A DNA stretch of 64,000 bases, taken from positions 1 to 64,000 of the forward strand of contig JAKIUY010000008.1 of assembly GCA_021647315.1 (NCBI GenBank), read 5' to 3'. The notes under the pieces were generated by a model. The model searched no databases. It was not told the origin of the DNA and saw only the letters and a program-made list of their open reading frames with translations. Of this stretch, positions 52,479-64,000 are shown one piece after another. The number at the start of each line of letters is the position of its first letter. Within the stretch, counting starts at the first letter, position 1. This DNA is from Victivallaceae bacterium. Its GTDB lineage: Bacteria; Verrucomicrobiota; Lentisphaeria; Victivallales; Victivallaceae. The translations under genes and the position numbers were made by a program.

Positions 52479-55400
52479 TTAGACATTCAGCTTCAGTGCG
52501 TGGCGGTGATATTCCTGAAGACTGCATACCTCGATGCGACCGCCACTTTCATTAATAGCTTTCAGGCCCTCGATTGCCGCTTCCATACCACTTAGGGTGG
52601 TGGTAATCGGGATACCGTTTGCCACTGTTTGGGCCCGCATTTGAATTTCATCAACTTTAGCTTCCGCGGTTGGTTCCGGAGTATTGATAATCCATTGGAG
52701 ACGGTCTTCTTCAATCATATCAAGCAGGTTAGGTCGACCGCGTGAAATACGGAAAATAGCCTCTGTTTTGATCCCGGCATCGTAAAGGCAGGTTGCTGTG
52801 CCCCGGGTCGCAAAAATATTGAATCCAAGTTCGACTAAATCTTTAACCAGCGGAATGGCGGCCTGTTTGTCCAGATCGCGGAAGGCGACAAACACGTTAC
52901 CGCTTTCAGGCAAGGTATTTCCAGCAGCGATCTGGGTTTTCTGATATGCCAACCCGTGAGAGAAGTCAATACCCATTACTTCACCGGTGGATTTCATTTC
53001 AGGGCTCAGGACAATATCAATGCCGGGGAATCTGACAAATGGGAATACCGCCTCTTTGACAATACTGTAATTGGGAATAATTTCTTCTGTAAACCCGATA
53101 TCTACCAGTTTTTTGCCCACCATAGTCAGTGCGGCGATTTTTGCCAGTGGAACACCAATTGCTTTGCTGACGAACGGTACTGTGCGTGAGGCGCGTGGAT
53201 TCACTTCGATGATATAGACTTCATTATCCTGGACTGCAAACTGAATATTCATCAGACCGCAAACCTCGAGTTCTTTAGCCAGAGCATGGGTGTGTTCGCA
53301 AACTTTCTGTCGTACTTCCGGGGTTAATGTCTGTGCCGGAATCGTACATGCACTGTCACCAGAGTGGATGCCGGCGAGCTCAACATGTTCCATTATGGCA
53401 CCGATAACTGAGGTTTCACCATCACTGATGCAGTCGACATCAAGTTCGATGGCTTCTTCAAGGAAACGGTCGATCAAGACTGGTCGTTCAGCTGAGGCTT
53501 CAACAGCTTCAGTCATATATTTGCGGAGATATTTTTCATTATAGACAATGACCATCGCCCGGCCACCAAGCACAAATGACGGGCGGACCAATACCGGATA
53601 ACCGATTTCATTGGCGACTGCAACGGCCTGTTCTGCATCGGTAACAATGCCGTTCGGTGGCTGTTTAATCTTAAGTTTTTCTGCCAGTCTTTTGAAAAAA
53701 TCACGGTCTTCAGCCGCTTCAATGTTTTTCGGGCTGGTGCCAATGATTTTAACGCCGGCTTCATCAAGCTGTTTAGCCAAATTCAGCGGTGTCTGACCAC
53801 CGAACTGAACGATTACACCGTCGCAATTTTCACGTTCGTAAATATGAAGAACATCTTCGAGCGTAAGTGGTTCGAAATAGAGTTTGTCACTGGTGTCATA
53901 GTCGGTACTGACAGTTTCGGGGTTACTGTTGACCATAATGGTTTCGTAGCCCGCATCGCGCAATGCGAATGAGGCGTGGACACAGCAGTAGTCAAATTCA
54001 ATACCCTGACCGATACGGTTTGGTCCACCGCCCAGGATCATGATTTTCTTTTTATCGCTGACTTTGCATTCATCTTTACCGCCATAGGTTGAGTAGTAAT
54101 ATGGGGTATAGGCGTCAAATTCACCTGCGCAGGTATCGACCAGAGCGTAGACCGGCAGCAGATCAATTGCCTTGCGTGCCTGGTAAACTGCAACTTCATT
54201 GGACTTTAACAACCAGGCAATCTGACGGTCTGAATAGCCCATCTCTTTAACCTGTTGGAACAGGGCTGGATCGTCTTGCAGTCCTTCCAGTGAACCGGCT
54301 GATTTTATTTCATCTTCAAACATTACAAGTTCATGGAAGTGGCGCAGGTACCAAGGGTCAATATTGGTCAGTTCGAATACTGTATCAATCGTCCAGCCAC
54401 GGCGGAATGCCTCATGGATGAAGAACATTCTGAAGGCATTGGGGCGGATAAGTTCGGCTTTGATTTCATCATCGCTTTTTATGGCATATTTTGGTTCTTT
54501 CTCATCGGCACCAAATCCGGCGCGGCCGATCTCAAGCGAACGCATTGCCTTTTGGAAAGACTGTTTAAAGGTTTTGCCGATACTCATGGCCTCGCCGACT
54601 GATTTCATTTGGGTTGTCAAGGTACTGTCAGCGGCAGGGAATTTTTCGAATGCAAAGCGTGGTGCTTTGGTAACGACATAGTCGATACTCGGCTCGAAGC
54701 AGGCAGGGGTTTCACGGGTAATATCATTACGGATTTCATCCAGAGTGTACCCTACCGCCAGTTTCGCCGCGATTTTTGCAATCGGGAATCCGGTTGCTTT
54801 TGAGGCCAGAGCTGATGAACGTGAGACGCGCGGATTCATTTCAATAATAATCATCCGGCCGGATTTAGGATCAATGGCCCATTGAACATTTGAACCGCCG
54901 GTTTCAACGCCGATAACCCGCAGTACTTCTAATGACGCGTCACGCATAATCTGATATTCGCGGTCAGTCAGGGTTTGTGCCGGAGCAACGGTAATACTGT
55001 CACCGGTATGCACGCCCATCGGGTCAATGTTTTCAATTGTACAGACGATTACGGCATTGTCGTTTTTATCCCGCATAACTTCCAGTTCATACTCTTTCCA
55101 GCCGAGCAAAGATTCTTCGACTAAGATTTCATTTGTCGGACTCGCATCGATGCCACGAGCTGCAATTTTGGCAAAATCTTCTTTATTATAAGCGATTCCA
55201 CCGCCGGTTCCACCGAGAGTAAAGCCGGGGCGGATAATCAATGGATAACTGCCGATTACTTCAGCGGCATCCCAGGCCTCTTCCATACTATGAGCTGATT
55301 GGCTACGTGGCATATCAAGGTTTATTTCCTGCATCGCTTTTTTAAACAGGTCACGGTCTTCAGCGCGACGAATGGTTGCGGCATCCGCGCCGAGCATTTC

Positions 55401-55739
55401 AATCCGGTAACGGTCAAGAATGCCGGATTCGCTCAGTTCCATCGCCAAATTGAGGGCGGTCTGACCACCGAGGGTTGGCAGCAGGGCGTCTGGGCGTTCG
55501 CGACGAATGATTTCGGTCAGCACATCCTTGGTCAACGGTTCAATATAGGTCCGATCGGCAAAATCAGGGTCAGTCATGATGGTCGCCGGGTTACTGTTTA
55601 CCAGGACTATTTCATAACCGTCTTCCCGGAGTGCTTTACAGGCTTGAGCACCGGAATAATCAAATTCGCAGGCTTGGCCGATGATTATCGGGCCGGAGCC
55701 GATCAGCAATATCTTTTTAATATCAGTTCTTTTTGGCAT
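52479..55739 (-). CDS. carB: Carbamoyl-phosphate synthase large subunit
   Basis: 1086 residues, full length. Two homologous ATP-grasp halves are visible: [20 protein letters not shown] and, in the second half, [20 protein letters not shown], each with an ATP-binding Gly-rich loop and EVNPRASR or EMNPRVSR. The C-terminal MGS-like allosteric domain ends LNV. It makes carbamoyl phosphate for pyrimidines and arginine with the CarA subunit, which is not encoded in this window. AAGGAA precedes the ATG. Confidence 0.98.
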   Translation of the reverse strand: MPKRTDIKKILLIGSGPIIIGQACEFDYSGAQACKALREDGYEIVLVNSNPATIMTDPDFADRTYIEPLTKDVLTEIIRRERPDALLPTLGGQTALNLAMELSESGILDRYRIEMLGADAATIRRAEDRDLFKKAMQEINLDMPRSQSAHSMEEAWDAAEVIGSYPLIIRPGFTLGGTGGGIAYNKEDFAKIAARGIDASPTNEILVEESLLGWKEYELEVMRDKNDNAVIVCTIENIDPMGVHTGDSITVAPAQTLTDREYQIMRDASLEVLRVIGVETGGSNVQWAIDPKSGRMIIIEMNPRVSRSSALASKATGFPIAKIAAKLAVGYTLDEIRNDITRETPACFEPSIDYVVTKAPRFAFEKFPAADSTLTTQMKSVGEAMSIGKTFKQSFQKAMRSLEIGRAGFGADEKEPKYAIKSDDEIKAELIRPNAFRMFFIHEAFRRGWTIDTVFELTNIDPWYLRHFHELVMFEDEIKSAGSLEGLQDDPALFQQVKEMGYSDRQIAWLLKSNEVAVYQARKAIDLLPVYALVDTCAGEFDAYTPYYYSTYGGKDECKVSDKKKIMILGGGPNRIGQGIEFDYCCVHASFALRDAGYETIMVNSNPETVSTDYDTSDKLYFEPLTLEDVLHIYERENCDGVIVQFGGQTPLNLAKQLDEAGVKIIGTSPKNIEAAEDRDFFKRLAEKLKIKQPPNGIVTDAEQAVAVANEIGYPVLVRPSFVLGGRAMVIVYNEKYLRKYMTEAVEASAERPVLIDRFLEEAIELDVDCISDGETSVIGAIMEHVELAGIHSGDSACTIPAQTLTPEVRQKVCEHTHALAKELEVCGLMNIQFAVQDNEVYIIEVNPRASRTVPFVSKAIGVPLAKIAALTMVGKKLVDIGFTEEIIPNYSIVKEAVFPFVRFPGIDIVLSPEMKSTGEVMGIDFSHGLAYQKTQIAAGNTLPESGNVFVAFRDLDKQAAIPLVKDLVELGFNIFATRGTATCLYDAGIKTEAIFRISRGRPNLLDMIEEDRLQWIINTPEPTAEAKVDEIQMRAQTVANGIPITTTLSGMEAAIEGLKAINESGGRIEVCSLQEYHRHALKLNV

Positions 55740-55860
55740 GGTGTTCCTTTTTTATGTTATTTTATCATATACTATTAATTTAATAGGAAATTGCATTCTA
55801 CCAACGAATGCATTATTTTTTAAAATTTGTGCATTCGTGGCTAACGTTTTTTTGTTTTTT

Positions 55861-55889
55861 TTAGTTCCGGCATAGCCGGTTTTGTTCAA
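55861..55889 (+). repeat. 28-bp dispersed hairpin repeat, copy 3
   Basis: TTAGTTCCGGC-ATA-GCCGG followed by TTTTGTTCAA. Perfect 5-bp stem plus T-run on the plus strand, yet both flanking genes (carB, pyrG) are on the minus strand, so it is not their terminator. This supports a mobile or repetitive nature. Confidence 0.65.
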
Positions 55890-55936
55890 TTTTTTAAAGG
55901 ATATAAAATTTTTATATTTATATTTTATTCTAACTT

Positions 55937-57580
<1,644 letters not shown>

Positions 57581-57584
57581 TCAT

Positions 57585-57737
57585 TCAAAAATAAATCGGT
57601 GAGTTTTGTGCCTGAAGCGGGCTGTTGGTCAAGGCATGAAATTGTTCACATAGTAGAACTATATAAATATTTTCATAACGCAGACCAGCTGTTCGCAGTC
57701 AAGCAAAAACTCCAAGTTATTTTTTTGTGAGTCCTAA
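57585..57737. mobile_element. 153-bp fold-back (MITE-like) repeat, copy B
   Basis: Ungapped partner of 49215-49367. The left arm GAGTTTTGTGCCTGAAGCGG and, reversed, the right arm GAGTTTTTGCTTGACTGCGA correspond, confirming a long imperfect hairpin with centre ATAGT-AGA-ACTAT at 57650-57662. It begins about 30 bp upstream of the pyrG start codon, so its insertion may affect pyrG expression. Confidence 0.75.
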
Positions 57738-58093
57738 ATATATTTAAATATCTGAAAATACTTCATTGAAAAGTATAAAAATGTCTTTGTCAGACTGGAC
57801 TTAAATATACCGTTTGAACTGTTTTTTTTCAACCTGACAAACGATGAAAAAAAGGTATTTTTTTTATTGGTAATAACCGCGAAATTTCTATTGCATTTTT
57901 ATGGTGGATAGTTGTTTTATGACTATGAAAGGTTTGTTTTTTGCATTTAATGCTTTATTATATGTGCAGAAATAATTTTTTTTACATAAAGCGTCGTGCA
58001 AAATGTAATTTTAAAGCATTTTGTTGGAGTTCACAAATTTAGTTGTGCTGTCTCCGCACGCGAATTTTTTTCATAAACAGGAAACAACTTATC
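57738..58093. other. AT-rich leader region of the aldo/keto reductase gene
   Basis: About 355 bases. CAAAATG (57999-58005) and CATTTTG (58017-58023) form a 7-bp inverted repeat 70 bp before the start codon and might be an operator. No consensus promoter, RNA gene or ORF with a ribosome binding site was found. Confidence 0.4.
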
Positions 58094-59365
58094 ATGATTT
58101 ATAGACGATTTGGCCGGACAGAGATACAGATGCCATTGTTCACCTGTGGCACTATGCGTTTTCAGGAGAGCTGGGATGATGTGAGCTGGGATAAGATACA
58201 ATCTAAAACCCAGGAAAATCTTGAAACCGTTGTAAAAAAGGCGTTTGATTTGGGCATTAACCATTTTGAGACTGCACGCGGCTACGGTTCGAGCGAACTG
58301 CAGCTGGGCAGGGCATTAAAACTGCTGCCACGCGATAAAATTATTGTTCAAACAAAAATCCCGCTCAAGGATAGTCCGGAAGAGTTTGAAGAAGTGTTGA
58401 ATGTATCTTTTTCCCGGCTTGATGTCGAATATCTTGATTTATGCGCGTTGCATGGTATTAATGGTGCTGATGAGGTAGAGAAAATGGCACATTGTCTTGA
58501 TGTGCTTGAAAAATGGCGCAAACGTGGAAAAATCCGTTATCTTGGTTTTTCAACTCATGACAAAGGAGAATACGCCAGACAGGCTATTGCCAGTGGTCGT
58601 TTTGATTACGTCAATTTACATTACTACTATATTTCTCAGCAGAACCTGGCGAATATTGAATTAGCCAAAAAAAATGATATGGGAGTTTTTATCATCAGCC
58701 CGAATGACAAGGGCGGTAAACTTTATGCGCCACCGGATAAACTTAGAAAACTGACGGAACCGTTTTCGCCGATGCAGTTCAATGATCTGTTCTGTCTGCT
58801 TAATCCTAATCAGGTGGCACCTGAAGATCGCAGGGTTGCAAAACCAAAGTCTTGCCAAGACATGACAGAACTTTGCAAGTTAGAGTTTAATATTAATACC
58901 CTTAGTATTGGCGCTGGCAAGCCGAGTGATTTTGATGAACATTTAGCTGTTCTGGATCACCTTAAAGATAGCTGTATCGCGGCAACCAGAGTGCAGGTAG
59001 AAAAAATTATAGTTGCGCTTAATGCGGCAATGACGGAAGCTCTTGGTGGTGAGTGGGTACAAAACTGGGACAAAGGATTACCTGACTATACCGAAACACC
59101 TGATGAAATCAATATTGCCAGTATCCTCTGGCTTTATAACTTGGCTAAAGGGCTTGATTTAGTTGATTACGCCCAAATGCGTTACAATCTGCTGGGCAGT
59201 GGCGGTACCTGGTTCCCGGGTAATAAAGCTGCAAATGTCAAAAAATTAGCACCGCAGATTCTTGAACTCTGTAAAACCCATGGTTCCCTGTTTGCCGAAC
59301 GGATTCCTGAAATATTAGCAGAAGCGCATGCAATGTTGAATATTTGTGAAGAGAGCGAAGGTTAA
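58094..59365 (+). CDS. Aldo/keto reductase (long family, no iron-sulfur tail)
   Basis: 423 residues from the ATG at 58094 (AGGAAA upstream; the frame is open to 58043 without support). [20 protein letters not shown] starts the barrel; the catalytic Asp/Tyr region is [20 protein letters not shown], followed by [19 protein letters not shown] and [20 protein letters not shown]. Many homologues of this length end in a ferredoxin-like Cys motif; here the C-terminal 100 residues have no such cluster. NADPH-linked reduction of a carbonyl compound is likely; the substrate is unknown. Confidence 0.85.
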   Translation: MIYRRFGRTEIQMPLFTCGTMRFQESWDDVSWDKIQSKTQENLETVVKKAFDLGINHFETARGYGSSELQLGRALKLLPRDKIIVQTKIPLKDSPEEFEEVLNVSFSRLDVEYLDLCALHGINGADEVEKMAHCLDVLEKWRKRGKIRYLGFSTHDKGEYARQAIASGRFDYVNLHYYYISQQNLANIELAKKNDMGVFIISPNDKGGKLYAPPDKLRKLTEPFSPMQFNDLFCLLNPNQVAPEDRRVAKPKSCQDMTELCKLEFNINTLSIGAGKPSDFDEHLAVLDHLKDSCIAATRVQVEKIIVALNAAMTEALGGEWVQNWDKGLPDYTETPDEINIASILWLYNLAKGLDLVDYAQMRYNLLGSGGTWFPGNKAANVKKLAPQILELCKTHGSLFAERIPEILAEAHAMLNICEESEG

Positions 59366-59393
59366 TCCTTGTTATTTTTAAGTGGATCATTAA

Positions 59394-60368
59394 TCAATTT
59401 TGCATTGTCATAGTGATGGGTTCCTCGGCTGGTTTGTTCGGGAGAATTTGAAAAACTGACTGTAAACGGTCAAGAATTGCCTGAGGCAATGCTCCTTTAG
59501 TGGCTGCTTCCACATTGCTTTCCAGTTCCTCAATACTCCTGACTCCGGTCAGAACTGTGCTAACGCATGGATTAGATAAGAGGAAGCGAATTGACAGTTC
59601 CGGCAATGAGATTCCAATATCATTGACCAATTCATAAAGCTCAATCAACTGTTCCCTGCGTCTGGGATCCAGTTGTGGAATGGGGTTGTCGATTACATCT
59701 TTCTGATAAACTTTTGCTAGTACCCCCTGATGCAGCGGTGATCCGCAGACAATACCCATATCATGTTTTTGCGCACTGTTTAAAATACCTTTCTCGGCAT
59801 CGCGCCATAACAAATCATAATTGAAGGCGCTCAAAACAACATCAAAATTGCCGGTATCCATGATCAAAGGCATTTCATCGGCGGTAGTTCCGCCAAGACC
59901 GATGAATTTTGTAATACCTTTATTTTTTGCTTCTGTTAAAATATCCATTACAGGACCAGTATAGCTTTCTGTATCATCCCACCAGTCCATATAGTTTTGA
60001 TCCCGCCAGCGATCTGGTTCGTGGATCATTAAAATATCTACTGAATCACGCTGGAGGTTTTTCATGCTGCGCGAAAGGGCGTTACGTAGAAATTCTGCAC
60101 TTTTCGGATTGAATGGTTCTGGATTGTAACCTATTTTGGTACTGATAATAAAATCTTCATCCATTTGGGATAATGCTTCACCCAGCACGCTTTCGCTATC
60201 ACGATACCTCGGTGCAGTATCAATGTAGTTAATCCCCAGTTTCTGAGCGTGTTTAATAACATCAATGGCAGCGGCGCGTTCGGCTCCGAATGAGCTAATA
60301 AACAAACCTCCGAGGGAAAGTTCTGACACTTCAAGCCCGGTGCGCCCTAAAATACGTTTTTTTAACAT
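59394..60368 (-). CDS. Aldo/keto reductase (sugar dehydrogenase-like)
   Basis: 324 residues, single TIM barrel. KKRILGRTGLEVSELSLGGL, INYIDTAPRYRDSESVLGEA with the catalytic Tyr, FIISTKIGYN and STVLTGVRSIEELESNVEAA are standard. The group includes D-threo-aldose (L-fucose) dehydrogenases, which would fit the fucosidases at 13-18 kb, but that is inference. AAAGGA precedes the ATG. It starts 11 bases after the stop of the symporter gene and is probably in one operon with it. Confidence 0.87.
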   Translation of the reverse strand: MLKKRILGRTGLEVSELSLGGLFISSFGAERAAAIDVIKHAQKLGINYIDTAPRYRDSESVLGEALSQMDEDFIISTKIGYNPEPFNPKSAEFLRNALSRSMKNLQRDSVDILMIHEPDRWRDQNYMDWWDDTESYTGPVMDILTEAKNKGITKFIGLGGTTADEMPLIMDTGNFDVVLSAFNYDLLWRDAEKGILNSAQKHDMGIVCGSPLHQGVLAKVYQKDVIDNPIPQLDPRRREQLIELYELVNDIGISLPELSIRFLLSNPCVSTVLTGVRSIEELESNVEAATKGALPQAILDRLQSVFQILPNKPAEEPITMTMQN

Positions 60369-60379
60369 TTAATGATCCT

Positions 60380-62512
60380 TTACTTATGAGGGTTGTTTTT
60401 GAGTTCGTGCTCGAACTTTTCAACTTCATGCTTGAATTTTTCTTTGTCATCGGCTTGTTCCCCGAGATTATGATGATTAACCACCATGCCATCATCAAGT
60501 ACATCACGTTTAGCTGTTTTCAGTGTATGGAACATATCTCTGATATCATATATTCCGCCAATGAAAAACCAAATAGTAGTTCCTATGCCGATAACAAGAG
60601 TTATGCCAATTTTCCAAGCCCAGAATGTTGCCCATTCACTGTCCGTCATTGCAAAAACGAGATTATAACATGAGCCTCCGACAAAAATAATGAACCAAAA
60701 AAGAGTCCAGCCTAAGCTCGAATAATAGATAAACTTATCACTTTTTGAAAATTCAGCAGAAGGGAGAATTGCTTTTATTCCGGTTGGTGGCTTTTTAATT
60801 TTTTGTGCGTGCTCACCTTCTATGGCATATTCGCCACGATGTAATAGTCGATCCATATTAAACGCCGGACGTTTTTTTACTAACCATTCCACTAAAGAAC
60901 ATGCGATATATCCGACCATTGATAATGTCATCGCTAAAAAGTAAATCCATTGACTATTAATCGGAAATGCTTTTGCCTCGATCTTCCAATTTATTCCGGG
61001 AATATTATTGGATATACCTTCAATTACAAAAGTGAGGCCATTAAGTATAGCTGGAGCACTTGTCTCCATCCATGGATATAATGTTGATGTCCATGATTGT
61101 CGCAGCAGCATGCCGCCCACGGCGATTACACAACCTAAAATCAACGCAAACCAAGCTCCGCTTGTAGAACCTCGTTTCCAATATAATCCACCAACAATAC
61201 AAGCTCCAGCACCACCCAGAAAAATAGCTCCGGTTATGGAGAAAAACATTAAAATATATTCATTCTGTTTAAATAGCATACCAAAACAGAAGATGAATAC
61301 CGCGACAAACAGCACTGAAAAACGAAGTAACCAGATATGTTGTTTAGGGGAGAATGGCTTTTTCCTGAATGGTAGGATCACATCCTGAATAAAGATACTA
61401 CCCCATGAATGCAGGTAGGTATCATGCGTTGAAATAAATGCCGCCAACATGACGGCACAAAACAGACCGAGCAATCCAACTGGGAACATCTTAGATAAAA
61501 CTACAGATACAGTCATTTGTTTCTGTATTGTTGTATTATCTATGCCATCAAGCACCTGCTTTGCCTGAGCTGCTATAGGTGCAAATGCTGGATTATGCAT
61601 TACAACATACGCTGCGATAGGTAGCATTAACAGCAACAGCATCAGCACCAGTCCGCGCCATTCCCCAAGAATCCCACCCATTCTTGCCTCATGCGCATTT
61701 TTGGCTGAGCACGCATAGCCTTGCGAGCCCTGCCAAGCCATACGACCATAAACCAGTCCAATGGCTCCAATGAAGAAATAGAAAAAGTTAAAATCTCTAA
61801 GTTTACTCGTTTTAAATGGGTTAAGCATGGATGCATCGGCTGGAGCTCCTTGTAGAGTTTCGATTAACATTGACCAGTCAAATTGCCAGAGAATATAGCC
61901 GAGAATAACCAACAGGACTACATTAGTAAACATTCCCTGAATAAAATCGGTAACCATAACCGCGACCTGACCGCCAAGAAAAACAAAAAACAGCGAAATA
62001 CTTATGAGTAAAAACATGACAAAAGCATAACTTGATATACCTAAATATGGGACATATTCCGGCAAACCGCAGTAGTAAATAAAAAACCTGGAACCGACCG
62101 CAGGGAAAATCCCAAAGTTAATAATTCCGGCACTCCAGCCTAATATTCCAGCAAAGATACGGAATGATTTACTATAGCGCACTTCAAAAAACTGGGCAAG
62201 CGTAAATACTCGAGTTTCACGATAACGGTAACTAACCCAGCCGGAAAGAACCATTATCAACATGACAGGGGTCATCATTAATGCCCACCATGCAGCAGTA
62301 AAACCGGCGGCATAATACATTTCGAACATCGCTATAATTGAAATAGCGCCTATGCCTGACATTCCACTTGAAATACATAGCAAATACCTGCGTGCACAAC
62401 GGTTTGCGGACAGGAAGTCAGAAACACTCTCCGTATATTTTTTAGTGTAAATTGCTGCCCAGACAATACCTATAAGCAGTGCCCCGACAATTGCCCAATC
62501 AATAAAATGCAT
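60380..62512 (-). CDS. Sodium:solute symporter (SSS family)
   Basis: 710 residues with about 13-14 hydrophobic helices, the first at FIDWAIVGALLIGIVWAAIY. SSGMSGIGAISIIAMFEMYY in helix 2 and the following helices are typical of SSS transporters. The protein is longer than classic members, with a hydrophilic tail (EQADDKEKFKHEVEKFEHEL). It likely imports a sugar with sodium. It is upstream of an aldo/keto reductase and downstream of a CBM9-type protein gene, suggesting uptake and oxidation of one sugar. Confidence 0.9.
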   Translation of the reverse strand: MHFIDWAIVGALLIGIVWAAIYTKKYTESVSDFLSANRCARRYLLCISSGMSGIGAISIIAMFEMYYAAGFTAAWWALMMTPVMLIMVLSGWVSYRYRETRVFTLAQFFEVRYSKSFRIFAGILGWSAGIINFGIFPAVGSRFFIYYCGLPEYVPYLGISSYAFVMFLLISISLFFVFLGGQVAVMVTDFIQGMFTNVVLLVILGYILWQFDWSMLIETLQGAPADASMLNPFKTSKLRDFNFFYFFIGAIGLVYGRMAWQGSQGYACSAKNAHEARMGGILGEWRGLVLMLLLLMLPIAAYVVMHNPAFAPIAAQAKQVLDGIDNTTIQKQMTVSVVLSKMFPVGLLGLFCAVMLAAFISTHDTYLHSWGSIFIQDVILPFRKKPFSPKQHIWLLRFSVLFVAVFIFCFGMLFKQNEYILMFFSITGAIFLGGAGACIVGGLYWKRGSTSGAWFALILGCVIAVGGMLLRQSWTSTLYPWMETSAPAILNGLTFVIEGISNNIPGINWKIEAKAFPINSQWIYFLAMTLSMVGYIACSLVEWLVKKRPAFNMDRLLHRGEYAIEGEHAQKIKKPPTGIKAILPSAEFSKSDKFIYYSSLGWTLFWFIIFVGGSCYNLVFAMTDSEWATFWAWKIGITLVIGIGTTIWFFIGGIYDIRDMFHTLKTAKRDVLDDGMVVNHHNLGEQADDKEKFKHEVEKFEHELKNNPHK

Positions 62513-62734
62513 ATTATTCCTTTAGTTTGATTATTGCGTTGAAATTTAATAAAGTGAATTTTGAAACAGGCTACCATAATTTATTCCTGTATAAAATACC
62601 CCGTCATTTGGGCGGGGACAATATATAAGCTTTGCATTAGGTGCTTAGCGTATTTGAAGTCCTCATTCAGAGGACATTGCTGCTGAATATCTATTTCTAG
62701 GGCTCCGCTTCGCGGGTGAATAGCCCGTTGGGGC
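62513..62734. repeat. Hairpin-rich intercistronic segment upstream of the symporter gene
   Basis: It contains CCCCG...CGGGG (about 62599-62617), GTCCTC-ATTCA-GAGGAC (about 62658-62674) and CCGC-TTC-GCGG within GGGCT...AGCCC (62700-62725). Several independent stems in about 150 bp suggest a REP-like or structured RNA element. No ORF is seen. Confidence 0.5.
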
Positions 62735-62755
62735 AAAAAATGCACCAAAGGTGCC
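62735..62755 (-). terminator. Rho-independent terminator-like hairpin after the CBM9-type gene
   Basis: Minus strand: GCACC-TTT-GGTGC (62754-62742) followed by ATTTTTTG. It lies 22 bases after the stop codon of the CBM9-type gene. The stem is only 5-6 bp, so partial read-through into the symporter gene is possible. Confidence 0.7.
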
Positions 62756-62776
62756 ACGTCCTTTGGGCATGGTTGT

Positions 62777-64000
62777 TTACTTGCCTGCGTTTTCGTTCAG
62801 AAACAACCAGCCAAAATCAGCTGGATTATCATTTTGCTGCAACAGCCGGTGCATCAGAGGGTAGCAACCGCCCCAACTCAATGCGACATAACCGTCGTTC
62901 TGATGATCTGGAATTATTCTTCTTAGATTTATTCTGACCGGTCTTACCGGAATCTGATTAAACCCTAATACAATCCATGGGATACAAAATAATATTTCCC
63001 AGTCTGTCTCTCTCCTGACTACTTCTGCTGACCATTGATAATCTGTTGACTTTTCCGTTTGAACATAAAGAGTATCTCCGCCCACGCTAGCAACAAATTT
63101 CTGTGGAGACCAAAGCCGTTGTTTTTCAATAATCAGTTCAACACAATCAGCCAGGGTATATTCAGTCGGGTTCCAATGTTGTTTTACCGAAGCCATATCA
63201 GGGTCAGCACAGTGAATTTTAACATATAAGGCATCGTTAGTGTGAATGCTTTGCCACTTGACGTATCGGCCTTCTATCAGTTCCGATTTATCTGTTTTAT
63301 CTAAAAATATTTGTTCACATTTTTGGCAAGGAATATTTTTCCATGATAGATCGTTGATTGACAGTGCACTTTCAACTGGTATACTGTGAGAGAAATATTT
63401 ACCGGGATCTTTGCCGGTGTATTCAGGGAATAATTCTTTATGAGTCGCTATTTTAGCTTCAACTTGGGGGAATTCTTCAGTTAGAAGTTGTTCCAACTGC
63501 TGGATTCGCCATTCCAGTTTTGCCGGGAAGTAAATATGACTTTCCGAATCAGCCTGGAACCCAAGACGACTGTCATGTATAGCAAGTTTATTGAGTTTTT
63601 TTGTATTTTTAATTTCTTCACAGACAATCTTTTTAAGTTCATCCAACAGTTCTTTTTTCTTGTCAAAAGAGTGACACCATGCCATTTCTTCGCGCAGATA
63701 GTAAAATGTTAAAATATTATATGTTGATTTAATCTGTATTCCAACGGCATGTGCTACGCCAATATCTTTTTGTCTATCATCATTAGAGAATTTATCAGCA
63801 ATATCATTGAGCAATTTAATCCCTTTACTCCAGTAATGAGTCATTTTTCCACATAACTCAATTGCTTCTTCCAAAGTAAATTCATCCATCAGGCACTCGC
63901 CGATTCTATCTCCACAGGGCGGACGATTAGCCCGGAAAGGTGGATATAGTTCTTTATCGCGCGGGAGCAGGAATAATGGCCAGACAACACCGGCATTCAT
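62777..64000 (-). CDS. Protein with C-terminal CBM9-like domain, 5' end beyond the window
   Basis: At least 407 residues; the reading is open at the right edge, so the true start is probably outside. The N-terminal visible half is helical (LEEAIELCGKMTHYWSKGIK, LEWRIQQLEQLLTEEFPQVE). The last 190 residues read as a family 9-like carbohydrate-binding domain: SWKNIPCQKCEQIFLDKTDK, ALYVKIHCADPDMAS, YTLADCVELIIEKQRLWSP, and FGWLFLNENAGK. Such domains occur at the end of many PVC glycan enzymes. Its stop is followed by a terminator-like hairpin and then the symporter gene. Confidence 0.65.
   Translation of the reverse strand: MNAGVVWPLFLLPRDKELYPPFRANRPPCGDRIGECLMDEFTLEEAIELCGKMTHYWSKGIKLLNDIADKFSNDDRQKDIGVAHAVGIQIKSTYNILTFYYLREEMAWCHSFDKKKELLDELKKIVCEEIKNTKKLNKLAIHDSRLGFQADSESHIYFPAKLEWRIQQLEQLLTEEFPQVEAKIATHKELFPEYTGKDPGKYFSHSIPVESALSINDLSWKNIPCQKCEQIFLDKTDKSELIEGRYVKWQSIHTNDALYVKIHCADPDMASVKQHWNPTEYTLADCVELIIEKQRLWSPQKFVASVGGDTLYVQTEKSTDYQWSAEVVRRETDWEILFCIPWIVLGFNQIPVRPVRINLRRIIPDHQNDGYVALSWGGCYPLMHRLLQQNDNPADFGWLFLNENAGK

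Noticed and set aside
55861-55889. Terminator for carB or pyrG
   Set aside because: The T-run is on the plus strand while both genes are on the minus strand; it is better explained as a member of the dispersed repeat.

Overview
The window looks like chromosomal DNA of a member of the Lentisphaerota (PVC superphylum), possibly a Victivallis- or Lentisphaera-like bacterium. The pointers are a prepilin-like protein with the [20 protein letters not shown] leader and an H-x9-D[G/N] tail, next to a LacI regulator, cytoplasmic S1 sulfatases, fucosidases and large secreted jelly-roll/beta-helix proteins. No rRNA or tRNA was seen, so this placement is an inference from gene content. Non-ATG starts (TTG, GTG) with good ribosome binding sites are frequent.

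Layout. 0-3 kb: an RRM RNA-binding protein cut by the left edge and a RecD2-type helicase. 3.3-18 kb: a carbohydrate locus. A LacI regulator diverges from a consensus sigma-70 promoter overlapped by a LacI-type operator. Downstream lie a prepilin-like protein, two secreted proteins (a TIM-barrel/jelly-roll enzyme and a beta-helix/LamG protein), a GH130 enzyme, two sulfatases, a GH29 fucosidase and a GH151-like protein. The simplest reading is breakdown of a sulfated, fucose-containing glycan (fucan/fucoidan or mucin type), with final desulfation and defucosylation in the cytoplasm. 18-29 kb: a frameshifted zinc-ribbon membrane protein, EamA transporter, cupin lipoprotein, YgiQ, a DEAD-box helicase and valS.

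29-40 kb: a defence island on the minus strand, apparently one operon of about 10.9 kb. The order is hsdR, hsdM, an overlooked 48-residue ORF, hsdS, a DUF262/HNH/HEPN protein, sce7726-type nuclease, sce7725-type protein, a RES-domain NADase-like toxin, and a 43-residue RadC stump. Several junctions are ATGA overlaps or zero/one-base gaps. This is the best candidate here for an undescribed system: a type I restriction-modification operon fused to two further toxin-like modules, with a homopolymer tract in hsdS and a possible internal promoter separating the parts.

40-47 kb: a TetR-controlled operon TetR-pyrF-efflux adaptor-RND pump, with two palindromic operators at its promoter and a tandem duplication in the adaptor N-terminus. 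46.6-58 kb: housekeeping and membrane genes (GYF_2/RDD protein, radC, FHA protein, ftsH, a secreted spermidine-synthase-like protein, carB, pyrG) with two copies of a 153-bp fold-back repeat. 58-64 kb: two aldo/keto reductases, a sodium:solute symporter and a protein with a C-terminal CBM9-like domain that is open at the right edge; this looks like a second sugar-uptake operon. Three copies of a 28-bp hairpin repeat are scattered through the window.
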